A stretch of DNA of 64,000 nucleotides from Desulfovibrio legallii (GTDB lineage Bacteria; Desulfobacterota; Desulfovibrionia; Desulfovibrionales; Desulfovibrionaceae), in contig NZ_FNBX01000008.1 of NCBI RefSeq assembly GCF_900102485.1, forward strand, positions 1-64,000, in the 5' to 3' direction. Numbering within the stretch: the stretch's first letter is position 1; every line of letters begins with the position of its first letter. The notes below the pieces were generated by a model. The model ran no database searches. It was not told where the DNA came from and saw only the letters and a program-made list of their open reading frames with translations. The translations under genes were made by a program, and so were the position numbers. Positions 36,407 through 45,902 of this stretch are shown one piece after another.

Positions 36407-36724
36407 CTACACGCAGCCCGTGGGCTTGGGCAGACCAGCCATCTTGCAGGCGCCCTTACCGGGGCCGGAGGGGAAGAGCTCGTACACTTCCTTCAGCTTG
36501 TAGCCGGTGTTCTTGGAAAGAATGCGGACCATGGGGGCGATGCCGTTCTTCTTGTAGTAGTCCTGCAGGAAGTCCAGAATCTTCTGGTGGTCAGGCGTGA
36601 TCTCGGAGATGCCCTCGGATTCCTTCACATATTCCATCCATTCGGGGCACCAGTCGTCAAAACGCAGCAGGAAACCGTCTTCGTCAACTTCAAAGCTTTT
36701 ACCTTTATAGGTGATCTCAGCCAT
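36407..36724 (-). CDS. dsrC: DsrC, sulfur-carrier partner of dissimilatory sulfite reductase
   Basis: DsrC carries the sulfur released by DsrAB as a trisulfide between two C-terminal cysteines and passes it to membrane or soluble reductases. The 105 residues end GACKMAGLPKPTGCV, placing Cys93 and Cys104 eleven residues apart, as required. ITPDHQKILDFLQDYY and APMVRILSK are core helices. AAGGAGG precedes the ATG at 36722-36724. It is monocistronic with a strong terminator and no dsrAB nearby, as in other Desulfovibrio. Flx-Hdr in this window is a proposed electron donor to it. Confidence 0.97.
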   Translation of the reverse strand: MAEITYKGKSFEVDEDGFLLRFDDWCPEWMEYVKESEGISEITPDHQKILDFLQDYYKKNGIAPMVRILSKNTGYKLKEVYELFPSGPGKGACKMAGLPKPTGCV

Positions 36725-36957
36725 GCGTGTGTCCTCCTTGGACAGATATTGCTCAACTCCGCCAGGGCCAGGCAGCCCCGACGCTACGCCAACCGGGCAA
36801 GCCCGGCCGAATTCCTTCGTAGGCGCGAAAGCGTAACGCAATCACAACGAATGCGTTTATGCCACAAAGAAAAGTCCTTGGCAAGCCCCGGCGGCTTTTT
36901 TGCCCTGTGCGCCCGGCGTTGCCGATTTTTTTTGCGTTTTCATTTCAAAAAGATATG

Positions 36958-37638
36958 TTATGCATCACGGCACGGCCTGCATCCGCGCCCAGCGCAGTAC
37001 AGCACATGGGCCTGCTTGCCAATGGCCTCCAGCAGGGCCTTTTCCGCTTCGGGGCTGGCCATCTGGCGGATACGCAAAAAAACCTGCCGCATGCCGTCGT
37101 CGCCGCTGCTGGCGGTCAGCACCGAAAGCAGCCGGGCATTGTGGGCACGCAGGGTATCAAAAATAGGGCGCATGGTGCCGGGCGCGTCCGGCAGCTCCAC
37201 GCCCACCTGAATGCCGCCCAGCCGCGCCCCCGTAATGTCCACCAGCGCCTTGAACACGTCCTGGTCGGAAAGAATGCCCACCAGGCGGCCGCTCTCCTCC
37301 ACTACGGGCAGGCCGCCGATCTTGTGGTCCAGCATGAGCATGGCGGCCTTTTCCACCGTTTCCGCCGGGGAAATGGTGACGGGGTTGGCCGTCATGATGT
37401 TCTTGGCCTTGAGCTCGGCCAGCAGGTAGTGCATCTCGTACATGTCCAGCGTGGTGGCTTTGGAGGGCGAGGCGTCGCGCACGTCGCGATCGGAAATAAT
37501 GCCCACCACATGGCCTTTGTCGTCCAGCACGGGCAACCGGCGGATGTTGTGGTCCTTCAGCAGCTTGCCCACCTTGAGCAGAGAAGTTTCAGGCGTGACG
37601 CTCACAACGTCGGTGGTCATCCAGTTCTGTACGAGCAT
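36958..37638 (-). CDS. CBS-pair protein with C-terminal ACT-like domain
   Basis: The 226-residue soluble protein has two CBS motifs (about 1-60 and 73-130): VQNWMTTDVVSVTPETSL and IMTANPVTISPAETVEKA, each ending in a VVGIISDRDV-type turn. A ~70-residue C-terminal region (FDTLRAHNARLLSVLTASS) resembles an ACT fold, which binds small ligands. Such CBS-ACT proteins sense adenine nucleotides or amino acids; the partner is unknown. I chose the ATG at 37636-37638, after GGAGGG. The last residues contain CAGRGCRPC, a possible small thiol or metal site. Confidence 0.8.
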   Translation of the reverse strand: MLVQNWMTTDVVSVTPETSLLKVGKLLKDHNIRRLPVLDDKGHVVGIISDRDVRDASPSKATTLDMYEMHYLLAELKAKNIMTANPVTISPAETVEKAAMLMLDHKIGGLPVVEESGRLVGILSDQDVFKALVDITGARLGGIQVGVELPDAPGTMRPIFDTLRAHNARLLSVLTASSGDDGMRQVFLRIRQMASPEAEKALLEAIGKQAHVLYCAGRGCRPCRDA

Positions 37639-37841
37639 GCTTCCCTCCGGAAGGACGGATTTTGTGGACACCAGACACACGGCCGCGCCCCTCGCGGCCC
37701 TTCAGACCCCTATACACCACATCCAGGAACCTGCACAAGCCCGCCCCCGCAACGGCCCCCGCCGCCGTTTCGCAAGCCCCCTTGCGGGCCCCGGGCAAAA
37801 GGCGTATGCGGGCGCTGGGCACAAACCCTAAGGAGAAAACC

Positions 37842-38312
37842 ATGAACGCAAGCAAACAGACGTGGAAGCATATGGTTCTGGCCGCCGCGGCGGCTGTCCT
37901 GTTTTACGGCCTTGCCCCGGCGACGACGGCAACGGCGGACGACGGCCCGTCCCAGCGGCAGCAGATGCGCCAGCGCCAGGACGACCGCCGCCAGCCCCAG
38001 GGCCAGCACCGGCAGGACATGCGCGGCAACAGCGGCCAGCACCGGCAGGACATGCGCGGCAACAGCGGCCAGCATCGGCAGGACATGCGCGGCGACCAGC
38101 GCGGCCAGCACCGGCAGGACGGCCAGCATCGGCAGGACATGCGCGGCAACAATGGCCAGCACCGGCAGGACATGCGCGGCGACCAGCGGCGCGACCAGCA
38201 CCAGGACATGCGCGGCAACAACGGTCAGCGCCCGCCCCGCCAGGACATGCGCGGCAACAACGGCCAGCGCCCGCCCCGCCAGGACAACGGCCCCCGCGAA
38301 GGTCTGAACTAA
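37842..38312 (+). CDS. Exported protein with GQHRQDMRGN decapeptide repeats
   Basis: The 156-residue protein starts with a Sec signal peptide (about 1-33, core VLAAAAAVLFYGLAPA, cleavage near ATA). The rest is a low-complexity array of about nine variants of GQHRQDMRGN(S/N), rich in Gln, Arg, His, Asp and Met, encoded by near-identical 30-36 bp DNA repeats. No family is recognised. Composition suggests periplasmic or surface binding, perhaps to metals (His/Asp/Met) or polyanions. AAGGAG precedes the ATG, and a strong terminator follows 25 bp after the stop. Confidence 0.75.
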   Translation: MNASKQTWKHMVLAAAAAVLFYGLAPATTATADDGPSQRQQMRQRQDDRRQPQGQHRQDMRGNSGQHRQDMRGNSGQHRQDMRGDQRGQHRQDGQHRQDMRGNNGQHRQDMRGDQRRDQHQDMRGNNGQRPPRQDMRGNNGQRPPRQDNGPREGLN

Positions 38313-38336
38313 CAGGCTCCCTGAGCCGCAAAGCTG

Positions 38337-38373
38337 AAAGCCCCACGAAACGCAACGTTTCGTGGGGCTTTTT
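38337..38373 (+). terminator. Rho-independent terminator after the repeat protein
   Basis: A 16-bp perfect stem (38337-38352 with 38356-38371) with a 3-nt loop, followed by a five-T run that overlaps the arm. It may also serve convergent dnaJ in reverse, since the left arm starts with AAA. Confidence 0.9.
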
Positions 38374-38406
38374 CTGATCTTTTGCGCTGCGGCGCTTTGC
38401 GTGCCG

Positions 38407-39513
38407 CTACTCCAGGCCCATGGCCTTGCTGATCTTTTTGGCGGCTTTTTTCACCTTGGCCAGCGGCGTCTTTTCGCTGGCGGCCGCAAACTGGCGCAAC
38501 AAATCTTCCTGTTCTTTGGAAAGCCTGGTGGGGGTCAGCACCCGCACCTCCACCAGCAGATCGCCGCGCGCCTGACGACCGGGATAGGGCAGGCCCTCCC
38601 CGGCCAGACGCAGCAGCGTGCCGCTCTGCACTCCGCGCGGAATTTCCAGCGGCAGCGGGCCGTCCAGGCCGGGCGCCTCCACCCGGTGCCCCAGCGCGGC
38701 CTGCACAAAACTGATCTCCTGCGTGCAGAGCAAATCCTGCCCTTCACGCCGCCAGCGTTTGTCGGTCTCCACCGTCAGCACCACATAGAGATCGCCGGGC
38801 GGGCCGCCGTGTTCCCCAGGCTCGCCCTCGCCGCGCACACGCAGGCGCGTGCCCGTATCCACGCCGGCAGGCACCCGCACCACCAGCTCGCGGGTGTCGG
38901 TCACCACGCCCTCGCCCTTGCAGCGCGGGCAGGGCTTGACGATAACCTGGCCGGAACCGTGGCACACCGGACAGGGCATGGCGATCTGAAAAAAGCCCTG
39001 CGTGCGCCGCACCTGGCCCGAACCGCCGCAGTGGCGGCAGGTTTCGGCCTTGCTGCCCGGCGCCGCGCCGCTGCCGCGGCATTCGGAACAGACCACATGC
39101 TTGGGCAGGGAAAGGGTGATCTCGTCCCCTTTGGCCGCCTGGGCAAAAGAAATGGTCAGATTGTAGCGCAGATCGGCCCCGGCCGTAGGCCGCGGACCGC
39201 GGGCCGCCGTGGAAAACCCGAACAGATCGCCGAAAATGTCGCTGAAGTGGGCGAAGATGTCCTCGGTGCTGCCGAAGCCCCCTGCGCCGCCCTGCACGCC
39301 CGCCTGCCCGAAGCGGTCATAGCGGGCGCGCTTTTCCGGGTCGCGCAGCACGTCATAGGCCTCGGCGGCCTCTTTGAACTTCTGTTCGGCCTCGGCGTCC
39401 CCAGGGTTGTGGTCCGGGTGGTATTTGAGGGCCAGCTTCCGGTAGGCGCGTTTGATGGCGTCCGTATCGGCGTCGCGGGCGACGCCCAGCACCTCGTAGT
39501 AATCAAGCTCCAT
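38407..39513 (-). CDS. dnaJ: Chaperone protein DnaJ
   Basis: DnaJ delivers clients to DnaK and stimulates its ATPase. The J domain (1-70) has the HPD motif in [13 protein letters not shown], followed by a Gly/Phe region. Four CxxCxGxG zinc motifs occur at about 140-200 ([32 protein letters not shown]). The C-terminal peptide-binding domains and a basic tail follow. The 368 residues fit the family. It is not next to dnaK or grpE. rpoZ lies 44 bp upstream of its start. Confidence 0.95.
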   Translation of the reverse strand: MELDYYEVLGVARDADTDAIKRAYRKLALKYHPDHNPGDAEAEQKFKEAAEAYDVLRDPEKRARYDRFGQAGVQGGAGGFGSTEDIFAHFSDIFGDLFGFSTAARGPRPTAGADLRYNLTISFAQAAKGDEITLSLPKHVVCSECRGSGAAPGSKAETCRHCGGSGQVRRTQGFFQIAMPCPVCHGSGQVIVKPCPRCKGEGVVTDTRELVVRVPAGVDTGTRLRVRGEGEPGEHGGPPGDLYVVLTVETDKRWRREGQDLLCTQEISFVQAALGHRVEAPGLDGPLPLEIPRGVQSGTLLRLAGEGLPYPGRQARGDLLVEVRVLTPTRLSKEQEDLLRQFAAASEKTPLAKVKKAAKKISKAMGLE

Positions 39514-39557
39514 CGTGGTTCCGGTAGGCGCGTTGCGGTTGCAGAATGACGGAAGGT

Positions 39558-39794
39558 CTAGTCCTCGCCCGCCACCGTCTGCCCTTCGGGCAGCGGATTG
39601 TACAGGCTGAGGTCGTCAGGCAGCACCCTGCCGGCTGCGATTTCACGCAGGGCCGTCACCACTTCCTTGTTGCGCGATTCCACCAGCGGCTCATAGCCTT
39701 CGCGGTACTGATGCACCCGCTTGATGGCCATCTGCACCAGCAAAAAGCGGTTGTCCACACGTTCCTGACAATCTTCCACAGTAATACGGGCCAT
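39558..39794 (-). CDS. rpoZ: RNA polymerase omega subunit
   Basis: Omega helps assemble and stabilise RNA polymerase. [23 protein letters not shown] and the [25 protein letters not shown] segments are diagnostic. The 78 residues fit the short deltaproteobacterial form. GGGAGG precedes the ATG at 39792-39794. The frame is open for 68 more codons upstream (to 39998) within the leader, but the motif start fixes this ATG. Its promoter lies about 230 bp upstream. Confidence 0.93.
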   Translation of the reverse strand: MARITVEDCQERVDNRFLLVQMAIKRVHQYREGYEPLVESRNKEVVTALREIAAGRVLPDDLSLYNPLPEGQTVAGED

Positions 39795-40025
39795 GCTGCC
39801 TCCCTGGAAGGGCTCCGCCGGCGGCCAAAGCCGCAGCCATGCCGGAACCCCTGCCCTGGCATAGAAATATCCGCGCCGCCCATGCGGGCTCCGGTCCGCC
39901 GCGCCCCGCGGGACGCGGCCCCAAAGGCCGCCGCGCAGGGTTACGGCATACAACATAATGCCGCCCGTGCCGTTGTAAAGGGCCGGGCGCGCCTTCACGC
40001 AGGTTTTGACCTGCCGAAATGAGAT

Positions 40026-40054
40026 ATGCTAGAGGCTCTCATCGCCCTTGTCAA
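40026..40054 (-). promoter_or_regulatory. Promoter of rpoZ(-dnaJ)
   Basis: On the minus strand a perfect TTGACA (40054-40049), a 17-bp spacer and TAGCAT (40031-40026). The predicted start near 40019 gives a leader of about 225 nt before rpoZ, unusually long for this gene. Confidence 0.6.
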
Positions 40055-40094
40055 GGGCGCAGTCTCTCGCACAGTCTTTCACAGGAGTAGCCTT

Positions 40095-40961
40095 ATGGCA
40101 GGCGGCAAGGAAAAAAAACGTTCGTTCGCGCAGGAGGTCTGCGTCAAAAGCGCTGGCAAGGCCATGCAGCGGACGGGAATGCTCTGGCCCGGCTGCCGGG
40201 TGGGGGTGGCCGTGTCCGGCGGGGTGGACAGCTTTGTGCTGCTCAAGACCCTGCAAATCCGTCAGGGCATTGTGCCCTTTCCCTTTGAAATCATGGCCCT
40301 GCACCTCAACCCCGGCTTTGACCCGCAGAGCCACGCGGCCCTGCCCGGCTGGCTGGCCCGCCACGGCATTGCCGGACATGTGGAGGTGACGGACTACGGC
40401 CCCGAAGCGCACTCGCACAAAAACCTGCGCCGTTCGGCCTGCTTCCGCTGCGCCTGGCTCCGGCGCAAGCGGCTTTTTGAGCTCTGCGCGCGCTACGGGC
40501 TCACCCACCTGGCCCTGGGGCACAATGCCGACGACCTGGTGCAGACCTTCTTCCTCAACCTCTGCCGCAACGGCCGGGTGGACGGCATGAGCATGAACGA
40601 ATCCTTTTTCGGCGGCGGGCTCCGCCTTATCCGTCCGCTCCTGCTGGTGGAGAAAAAATACATCCTCAAGGCCGCCCGCCAGTGGGAGCTGCCCGTCTGG
40701 GCCAACGCCTGCCCTTCCGCAGGGCACACGGCCCGCAGCGCCATGGGGGAGACCCTGAACCAGCTCTACGCCGTGAGCCGCGACGCCCGACGCTGCGTTT
40801 ACAACGGCCTGATCCGCTGGCAGATGGAGGCCAACGCCGCGCCCGGTGCGGCCCAGGCGGATGCGGCCCAACCCGATGCGGCCCCGGCAGACCGCGCGCC
40901 TGACGCGGCCCTGCGACAGGAAGGCGCGCCCGCCCTGCCCCCGCCGCGGCATTGCCGTTGA
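40095..40961 (+). CDS. TtcA/TilS-family tRNA-modifying ATPase
   Basis: PP-loop ATPases of this family adenylate and thiolate or lysinylate tRNA bases. The PP-loop SGGVDS is at residues 41-46. A CFRCAWLRRKRLFE segment carries the CxxC typical of the TtcA/sulfur-transfer branch, and GHNADDLVQTFFLNL is the conserved helix after it. At 288 residues with a long Ala/Pro-rich tail (about 240-288) it fits TtcA (2-thiocytidine synthesis) best. I chose the ATG after ACAGGAG. The M23 peptidase promoter overlaps its stop codon. Confidence 0.8.
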   Translation: MAGGKEKKRSFAQEVCVKSAGKAMQRTGMLWPGCRVGVAVSGGVDSFVLLKTLQIRQGIVPFPFEIMALHLNPGFDPQSHAALPGWLARHGIAGHVEVTDYGPEAHSHKNLRRSACFRCAWLRRKRLFELCARYGLTHLALGHNADDLVQTFFLNLCRNGRVDGMSMNESFFGGGLRLIRPLLLVEKKYILKAARQWELPVWANACPSAGHTARSAMGETLNQLYAVSRDARRCVYNGLIRWQMEANAAPGAAQADAAQPDAAPADRAPDAALRQEGAPALPPPRHCR

Positions 40962-40987
40962 CAGGGCCGGGACAGCGGCCCTACAGT
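40958..40987 (+). promoter_or_regulatory. Promoter of the M23 peptidase gene
   Basis: TTGACA (40958-40963), an 18-bp spacer and TACAGT (40982-40987). The predicted transcription start (about 40994) falls 3 nt before the ATG at 40997, so the message may be leaderless. No ribosome site is seen between. Confidence 0.55.
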
Positions 40988-40996
40988 AATCCCTCC

Positions 40997-41896
40997 ATGC
41001 TTTTTGGCAAATATCACATTGTCATCTTCAAGGAAGGCCGCAGCGGCAGCCGCAATCTGCGTCTGCGCGGCTGGTTCGGCTGCATTGCCGCCGTTCTGGC
41101 GCTGGGCCTGGTGGCCGCCAACGTCTGGCTTCTGCGGGCCTGGCTTGAGTCGCGCCATCTGGACGACGACCTCCAGAACGCCCAGCGCGTTCTGGAGGAC
41201 CAGCGCCGCCAGATGGTCCACCTGGCCGAGCGCATCACCGGCGTGAGCCGCGACCTGGAGCGGGTGCAGCGCTTCGACAGCAAGCTGCGCATCATGATGA
41301 ACATGGAAAAAGACCCGGAGGACGCCGGCGGCGGCCTGGACCGGCCCGGGGATTTTGCCCGCCTCTATCTGCCCCTGCACCGCCAGGAGCTGGCGGCCCG
41401 CAAGATGCAGGACTTTCTCGACCGCCTTTCCGAATCCACCCGCCTGGAAGAAGTGCGCCAGCAGGATCTGCTCCTGGCCCTGCGCGAAAACCGCGAGGCC
41501 CTTTCCTCCATGCCCACCATCTGGCCCGTGGTGGGCTTCGTATCCTCCAGCTTCGGCTGGCGCTCCTCGCCCTTCGGCGGCCGGGGGCAGTTCCACAAGG
41601 GGCTGGACATCACCAACCGCGTGGGCACGCCCGTGGCGGCCCCGGCCCAGGGCGCGGTGACCTTCAGCGGGCACGACGGCGCTTACGGCATCAGCGTGGA
41701 GATCAACCACGGCGGCGGCATCACCACCAAGTACGGCCATCTGCAGCGCAGCGCCGTGCAGCCGGGCCAGTGGGTCAAGCGCGGCGCGGTCATCGGCTAT
41801 GTGGGCAACACGGGCCGCACCACCGGCCCGCACCTGCACTACGAGGTGCGCCTTAACGGCGTGCCCGTCAATCCCATGCGCTATATTCTGGAATAG
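40997..41896 (+). CDS. Membrane-anchored M23-family (LytM) metallopeptidase
   Basis: The 299 residues include one N-terminal membrane segment (about 24-46), a coiled-coil region (about 50-90) and a C-terminal M23 domain. The zinc motif HKGLDITNRVGTPV and the HLHYEVRLNG motif are intact, so it should be an active peptidoglycan endopeptidase or an activator. The catalytic domain would sit in the periplasm. The ATG at 40997 is the natural start, but no ribosome site precedes it. The transcript could be leaderless because its promoter is so close. Confidence 0.87.
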   Translation: MLFGKYHIVIFKEGRSGSRNLRLRGWFGCIAAVLALGLVAANVWLLRAWLESRHLDDDLQNAQRVLEDQRRQMVHLAERITGVSRDLERVQRFDSKLRIMMNMEKDPEDAGGGLDRPGDFARLYLPLHRQELAARKMQDFLDRLSESTRLEEVRQQDLLLALRENREALSSMPTIWPVVGFVSSSFGWRSSPFGGRGQFHKGLDITNRVGTPVAAPAQGAVTFSGHDGAYGISVEINHGGGITTKYGHLQRSAVQPGQWVKRGAVIGYVGNTGRTTGPHLHYEVRLNGVPVNPMRYILE

Positions 41897-41986
41897 CGGT
41901 GCTGCGGCCCGCGCCTGGGCAGCCCGGTCAGGGGCCGCAACGCGGCGCAGCCCCCGGCCGCGCAGGCCCACGCGCGGCGCGCGGCC

Positions 41987-42784
<798 letters not shown>

Positions 42785-42947
42785 AAGTGCCTCCTTTTGC
42801 GCCAGTCTACACGCCGCCGGGGCGCAATCCAAGCCCTCCGGCTCCCCCCCGGCAGCCGGGGCTTTTCTTTTGCGGCGGAGTGCGGCACACTTCCCCATAT
42901 GCCTGAAGGCCCGCGGACGGGCCCAGGACATTTGCCGAGGTGCGTCA

Positions 42948-43853
42948 ATGGAAGATCCGGTCCTGTACGGGGTCACGGGCTGGCCGCTGGCCCAGAGCCT
43001 TTCCCCTCTTCTCCACAACACGGGCTTTCACGCCCTGGGCCTGCCGGCCGTTTACTGCCGCTGGGAAGTGCCGCCCCCCAGGCTGCCTGCTTTTGTGGAA
43101 AGCGTGCGCCTGTTGCACATCCGGGGCTGCTCGGTCACCATTCCCCACAAGGCGGCCCTGGCCCCCCTGCTGGACGCGGTGACGCCCCTGGCCCGGCAGG
43201 TGGGCGCGGTCAACACCCTGTACTGGCAGGGGGATGCCCTCTGCGGCGAAAATACCGACGCGGCGGGCTTTCTGGCCCCCCTGGCGGGCCTGCCCCTGGG
43301 CCAGGGCGACGCCCTGCTGCTGGGCGCGGGCGGCGCGGCGCGGGCCGTGGCCGCAGGGCTTACGAGCCTGCCGGAAGGGCAGCGCCCCCGGCGCGTCTAT
43401 GTGGCCACGCCCTCAGACCGTTCGCACCGGGCCCTGGCGGAAGCCTTCGGGCTTGTTCCCCTGCAGTGGGCGGAGCGGCACGACCTGCCCGCCCTGCTGG
43501 TGGTCAATGCCACGCCCCTGGGCATGCGGGGCAAGGCCGAGGCAGAAACCCCCTACGACTTTGCCCTGGCCGCCGCTCCGCTCTCCGGGCAAAAGTCCGG
43601 ATTTTATGGCGAAAAGGCTGCACAGGCAACGCCTCTGGCCTACGATCTGGTCTATAACCCCCTGGAAACGCGCTTCCTGCGCGAGGCGCGGCTGGCCGGG
43701 CGGCGCTGCGTTTCCGGCCTGGAGATGTTTTACTGCCAGGGCGACGCCCAGTTCCGTCTCTGGACGGGGCGCGCCCTGCCGTCGGCGGCGCGGCGCGCTC
43801 TGGACGCGGCCCTGGGCGCGGACGCGCGGCACAAGGAGGCCCCATGCGCATAG
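42948..43853 (+). CDS. aroE: Shikimate dehydrogenase
   Basis: AroE reduces 3-dehydroshikimate with NADPH in the shikimate pathway. SLSPLLHNTGF (substrate-binding Ser motif), TIPHK with the catalytic Lys, NTDAAGF, and the nucleotide-binding GAGGAARA motif are all present, plus a C-terminal GLEMFYCQGDAQFRLW. At 301 residues it is slightly long. The start ATG is at 42948 (GAGGTGCGTC upstream); the long upstream frame is an artefact. It overlaps aroQ by 10 bp, so two consecutive shikimate enzymes are coupled. Confidence 0.95.
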   Translation: MEDPVLYGVTGWPLAQSLSPLLHNTGFHALGLPAVYCRWEVPPPRLPAFVESVRLLHIRGCSVTIPHKAALAPLLDAVTPLARQVGAVNTLYWQGDALCGENTDAAGFLAPLAGLPLGQGDALLLGAGGAARAVAAGLTSLPEGQRPRRVYVATPSDRSHRALAEAFGLVPLQWAERHDLPALLVVNATPLGMRGKAEAETPYDFALAAAPLSGQKSGFYGEKAAQATPLAYDLVYNPLETRFLREARLAGRRCVSGLEMFYCQGDAQFRLWTGRALPSAARRALDAALGADARHKEAPCA

Positions 43854-44293
43854 CTGTCCTGCACGGCGTGAACCTCAACATGTTCGGCCGGCGCGACCCA
43901 GCCCAGTACGGCACGGCCACGCTGGCGGACATTGACGCGGCCCTGGCGGCCCTGGGCCAGGAGCTGGAAGTGGCGGTGGACTGCTTTCAGACCAACCACG
44001 AAGGCGTCATGGTGGAACGCATCCACGCCCTGGCGGATTCGGACGCGCGGGCCGTGGTCATCAATGCCGGGGCCTGGACCCACTACAGCTACGCCCTGGC
44101 CGACGCCCTGGCCATCCTGCGCGTGCCCGTGGTGGAGGTGCACATGTCCAATGTGCACGCGCGGGAGGCCTTCCGGCAGCAGTCGGTGCTGGCCCCGGTC
44201 TGCGCGGGCAGCGTCTGCGGCTTCGGCGTGGAGAGCTATCTGCTGGGGCTGCGCGCGGCCCACAGCCTGGCGCTGCGCGGTCAAAACGTGTAA
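43844..44293 (+). CDS. aroQ: Type II 3-dehydroquinate dehydratase
   Basis: AroQ dehydrates 3-dehydroquinate, the step before AroE. The 149 residues include HGVNLNMFGRRDPAQYG with the catalytic Tyr region, TNHEGVMVERIH, INAGAWTHYSYALADAL and EVHMSNVHAREAFRQQSV. No signal peptide. An AAGGAGG site lies inside the end of aroE. After it there is a 125-bp gap with an ACAAAATTTTGT palindrome (44297-44308) before hdrC. Confidence 0.95.
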   Translation: MRIAVLHGVNLNMFGRRDPAQYGTATLADIDAALAALGQELEVAVDCFQTNHEGVMVERIHALADSDARAVVINAGAWTHYSYALADALAILRVPVVEVHMSNVHAREAFRQQSVLAPVCAGSVCGFGVESYLLGLRAAHSLALRGQNV

Positions 44294-44418
44294 GAAACAA
44301 AATTTTGTACCGGTTTCTGCGGCCCCGGACCTAGATTTCCCTCTCTTTTTGGGGTAGTTTGCGTCTGATTTCATACCAAACAGGCTCCTTACCCTCAGCC
44401 TCTAACCAGAGAGTTCCC

Positions 44419-45000
44419 ATGAACGACGCCATCAACCTGAGCCGGATGCGCGACACCGCCTTTACGGCGGAAGTAGAGGCGCACAGCGGCCAAAACGTGT
44501 CTACCTGCTACCAGTGCGGCAACTGTACGGCCGGCTGTCCGGCAGGTTTCGTGTATGACCTGCAGGCTAGCCAGATCATGCGCGCGGTGCAGCTGGGCCT
44601 GAAAGACATGGTGCTGGATTCCAAATCCATCTGGATGTGCCTCTCCTGTTCCACCTGTAGTCAGCGCTGCCCCAACAACATTAACGTGGGCGACGTCATG
44701 GAAACCCTGCGGCACATGGCCCGCCGGGAAGGGCGCGTCACCGTGCCCAAGGTGGAAAAATTCTGGTGGTCCTTCCTGGATACGGTGCGCGCCTTCGGCC
44801 GCACCTATGAGATCGGCACCATGGCCCTGTACATGATGCGCTCCATGCGCGTTTTCACGGACCTGGACCTGGCCCCGGAGGCCCTCAAAAAAGGCAAGCT
44901 GGGCTTCAAGCCCCATGTGCTGCCCCACGGCGCAGCCCCGGTGGCCCGCATTTTCAAGCGCTATAAAGAGCGCGCCAAACGCGAGGGGGTGCGGCCGTGA
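44419..45000 (+). CDS. hdrC: Heterodisulfide reductase-like subunit C
   Basis: HdrC is the 4Fe-4S relay between HdrA and HdrB. The 193 residues hold two ferredoxin motifs: TCYQCGNCTAGCPAGF (about 29-44) and CLSCSTCSQRCPNN (about 74-87). A conserved C-terminal region follows. The ATG at 44419 was chosen because the motif start fits family length. Its stop overlaps the GTG start of hdrB (GTGA). It leads an operon hdrC-B-A-flxDB-flxC-flxA. Confidence 0.93.
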   Translation: MNDAINLSRMRDTAFTAEVEAHSGQNVSTCYQCGNCTAGCPAGFVYDLQASQIMRAVQLGLKDMVLDSKSIWMCLSCSTCSQRCPNNINVGDVMETLRHMARREGRVTVPKVEKFWWSFLDTVRAFGRTYEIGTMALYMMRSMRVFTDLDLAPEALKKGKLGFKPHVLPHGAAPVARIFKRYKERAKREGVRP

Positions 45001-45902
45001 ATTTTGCCTATTATCCCGGCTGTTCGGCCCGCGGCTCTTCGGCGGATTACGAAAAATCCACCCAGGCCGTGTGCAGGGCCCTGAACATGAACCTTGTGGA
45101 TATTCCGGACTGGAGCTGCTGCGGCTCCACCCCGGCCCACGCCGTGAGCAGTGAGCTTTCCGCCGCGCTCTGCGTGCGCAACCTGGACATCGCCGCCCAG
45201 CAGCAGGCCGACCTTCTGCTGACGCCCTGTCCCAGCTGCCTTTCCAACCTGCGCATGGCCTCCAAACGCATGGAGGACCCCGCCTTCCGCGCCAGGGTGG
45301 ACGAACTGCTGGACGGCCCCGCGGCGGAAAAATTCCCGCCCGTGACCTCCGTCATGCAGGGCATTGCCGCCCAGCTGGACATGAACGCCATTGCCTCCCG
45401 CGTGCGCAAAAGCCTCAAGGGCCTCAAGCTGGCCGCCTACTACGGCTGCCTTATGAGCCGCCCGGCAGAGATCATGAACTTCGGCGACCCGGAAAACCCC
45501 ACCCTTATGGAAAGCATGCTGGCCGCCTGCGGGGCGGAAATGGTGGACTTTCCGCTCAAGACCTCCTGTTGCGGCGCTTCGTTCGGCATTCCCGAACGGA
45601 GCATGACGGCCCGCAACACCGCGCGCATTCTGGACCTGGCCACGCGCCTGGGGGTGGATGCGGTCATTGTGGCCTGCCCCCTCTGCCAGATGAACCTGGA
45701 TCTGCGGCAGGTGCAGGCGGGCGACGCCGCCGCAACGCGCTTCCACCTCCCCATCCTCTATTACACGCAGATGCTGGGCCTGGCCTTTGATCTGCCCAAG
45801 ACCGACCTGGGCCTGGAAAAGCTGCGCGTCAGCGCTGACGGTCTTGTGGCCAAACTGGACGAACTGCGCCGCGCCGATGCCGCTGAAGGAGGCCGGTCAT
45901 GA
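44997..45902 (+). CDS. hdrB: Heterodisulfide reductase-like subunit B (CCG domains)
   Basis: HdrB holds the catalytic noncubane 4Fe-4S clusters that reduce a disulfide. Two CCG domains are visible: YYPGCSARGS ... CCGSTPAH ... CPSC in the first half, and YYGCLMSRP ... CCGASFG ... CPLCQMNL in the second. The 301 residues match. It starts at GTG, overlapping the hdrC stop, and ends in an ATGA overlap with hdrA. In methanogens the substrate is CoM-S-S-CoB; in sulfate reducers, DsrC trisulfide/disulfide is proposed. Confidence 0.94.
   Translation: MNFAYYPGCSARGSSADYEKSTQAVCRALNMNLVDIPDWSCCGSTPAHAVSSELSAALCVRNLDIAAQQQADLLLTPCPSCLSNLRMASKRMEDPAFRARVDELLDGPAAEKFPPVTSVMQGIAAQLDMNAIASRVRKSLKGLKLAAYYGCLMSRPAEIMNFGDPENPTLMESMLAACGAEMVDFPLKTSCCGASFGIPERSMTARNTARILDLATRLGVDAVIVACPLCQMNLDLRQVQAGDAAATRFHLPILYYTQMLGLAFDLPKTDLGLEKLRVSADGLVAKLDELRRADAAEGGRS

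Noticed and set aside
37900..38300. DNA repeats mistaken for a CRISPR array
   Set aside because: The 30-36 bp repeats have no unique spacers, keep one reading frame and encode a peptide repeat after a signal sequence.
40026..40094. In-frame extension of the TtcA-like gene to 40026
   Set aside because: The ATG at 40095 has a good ACAGGAG site, and the upstream ATG overlaps the rpoZ promoter on the other strand.
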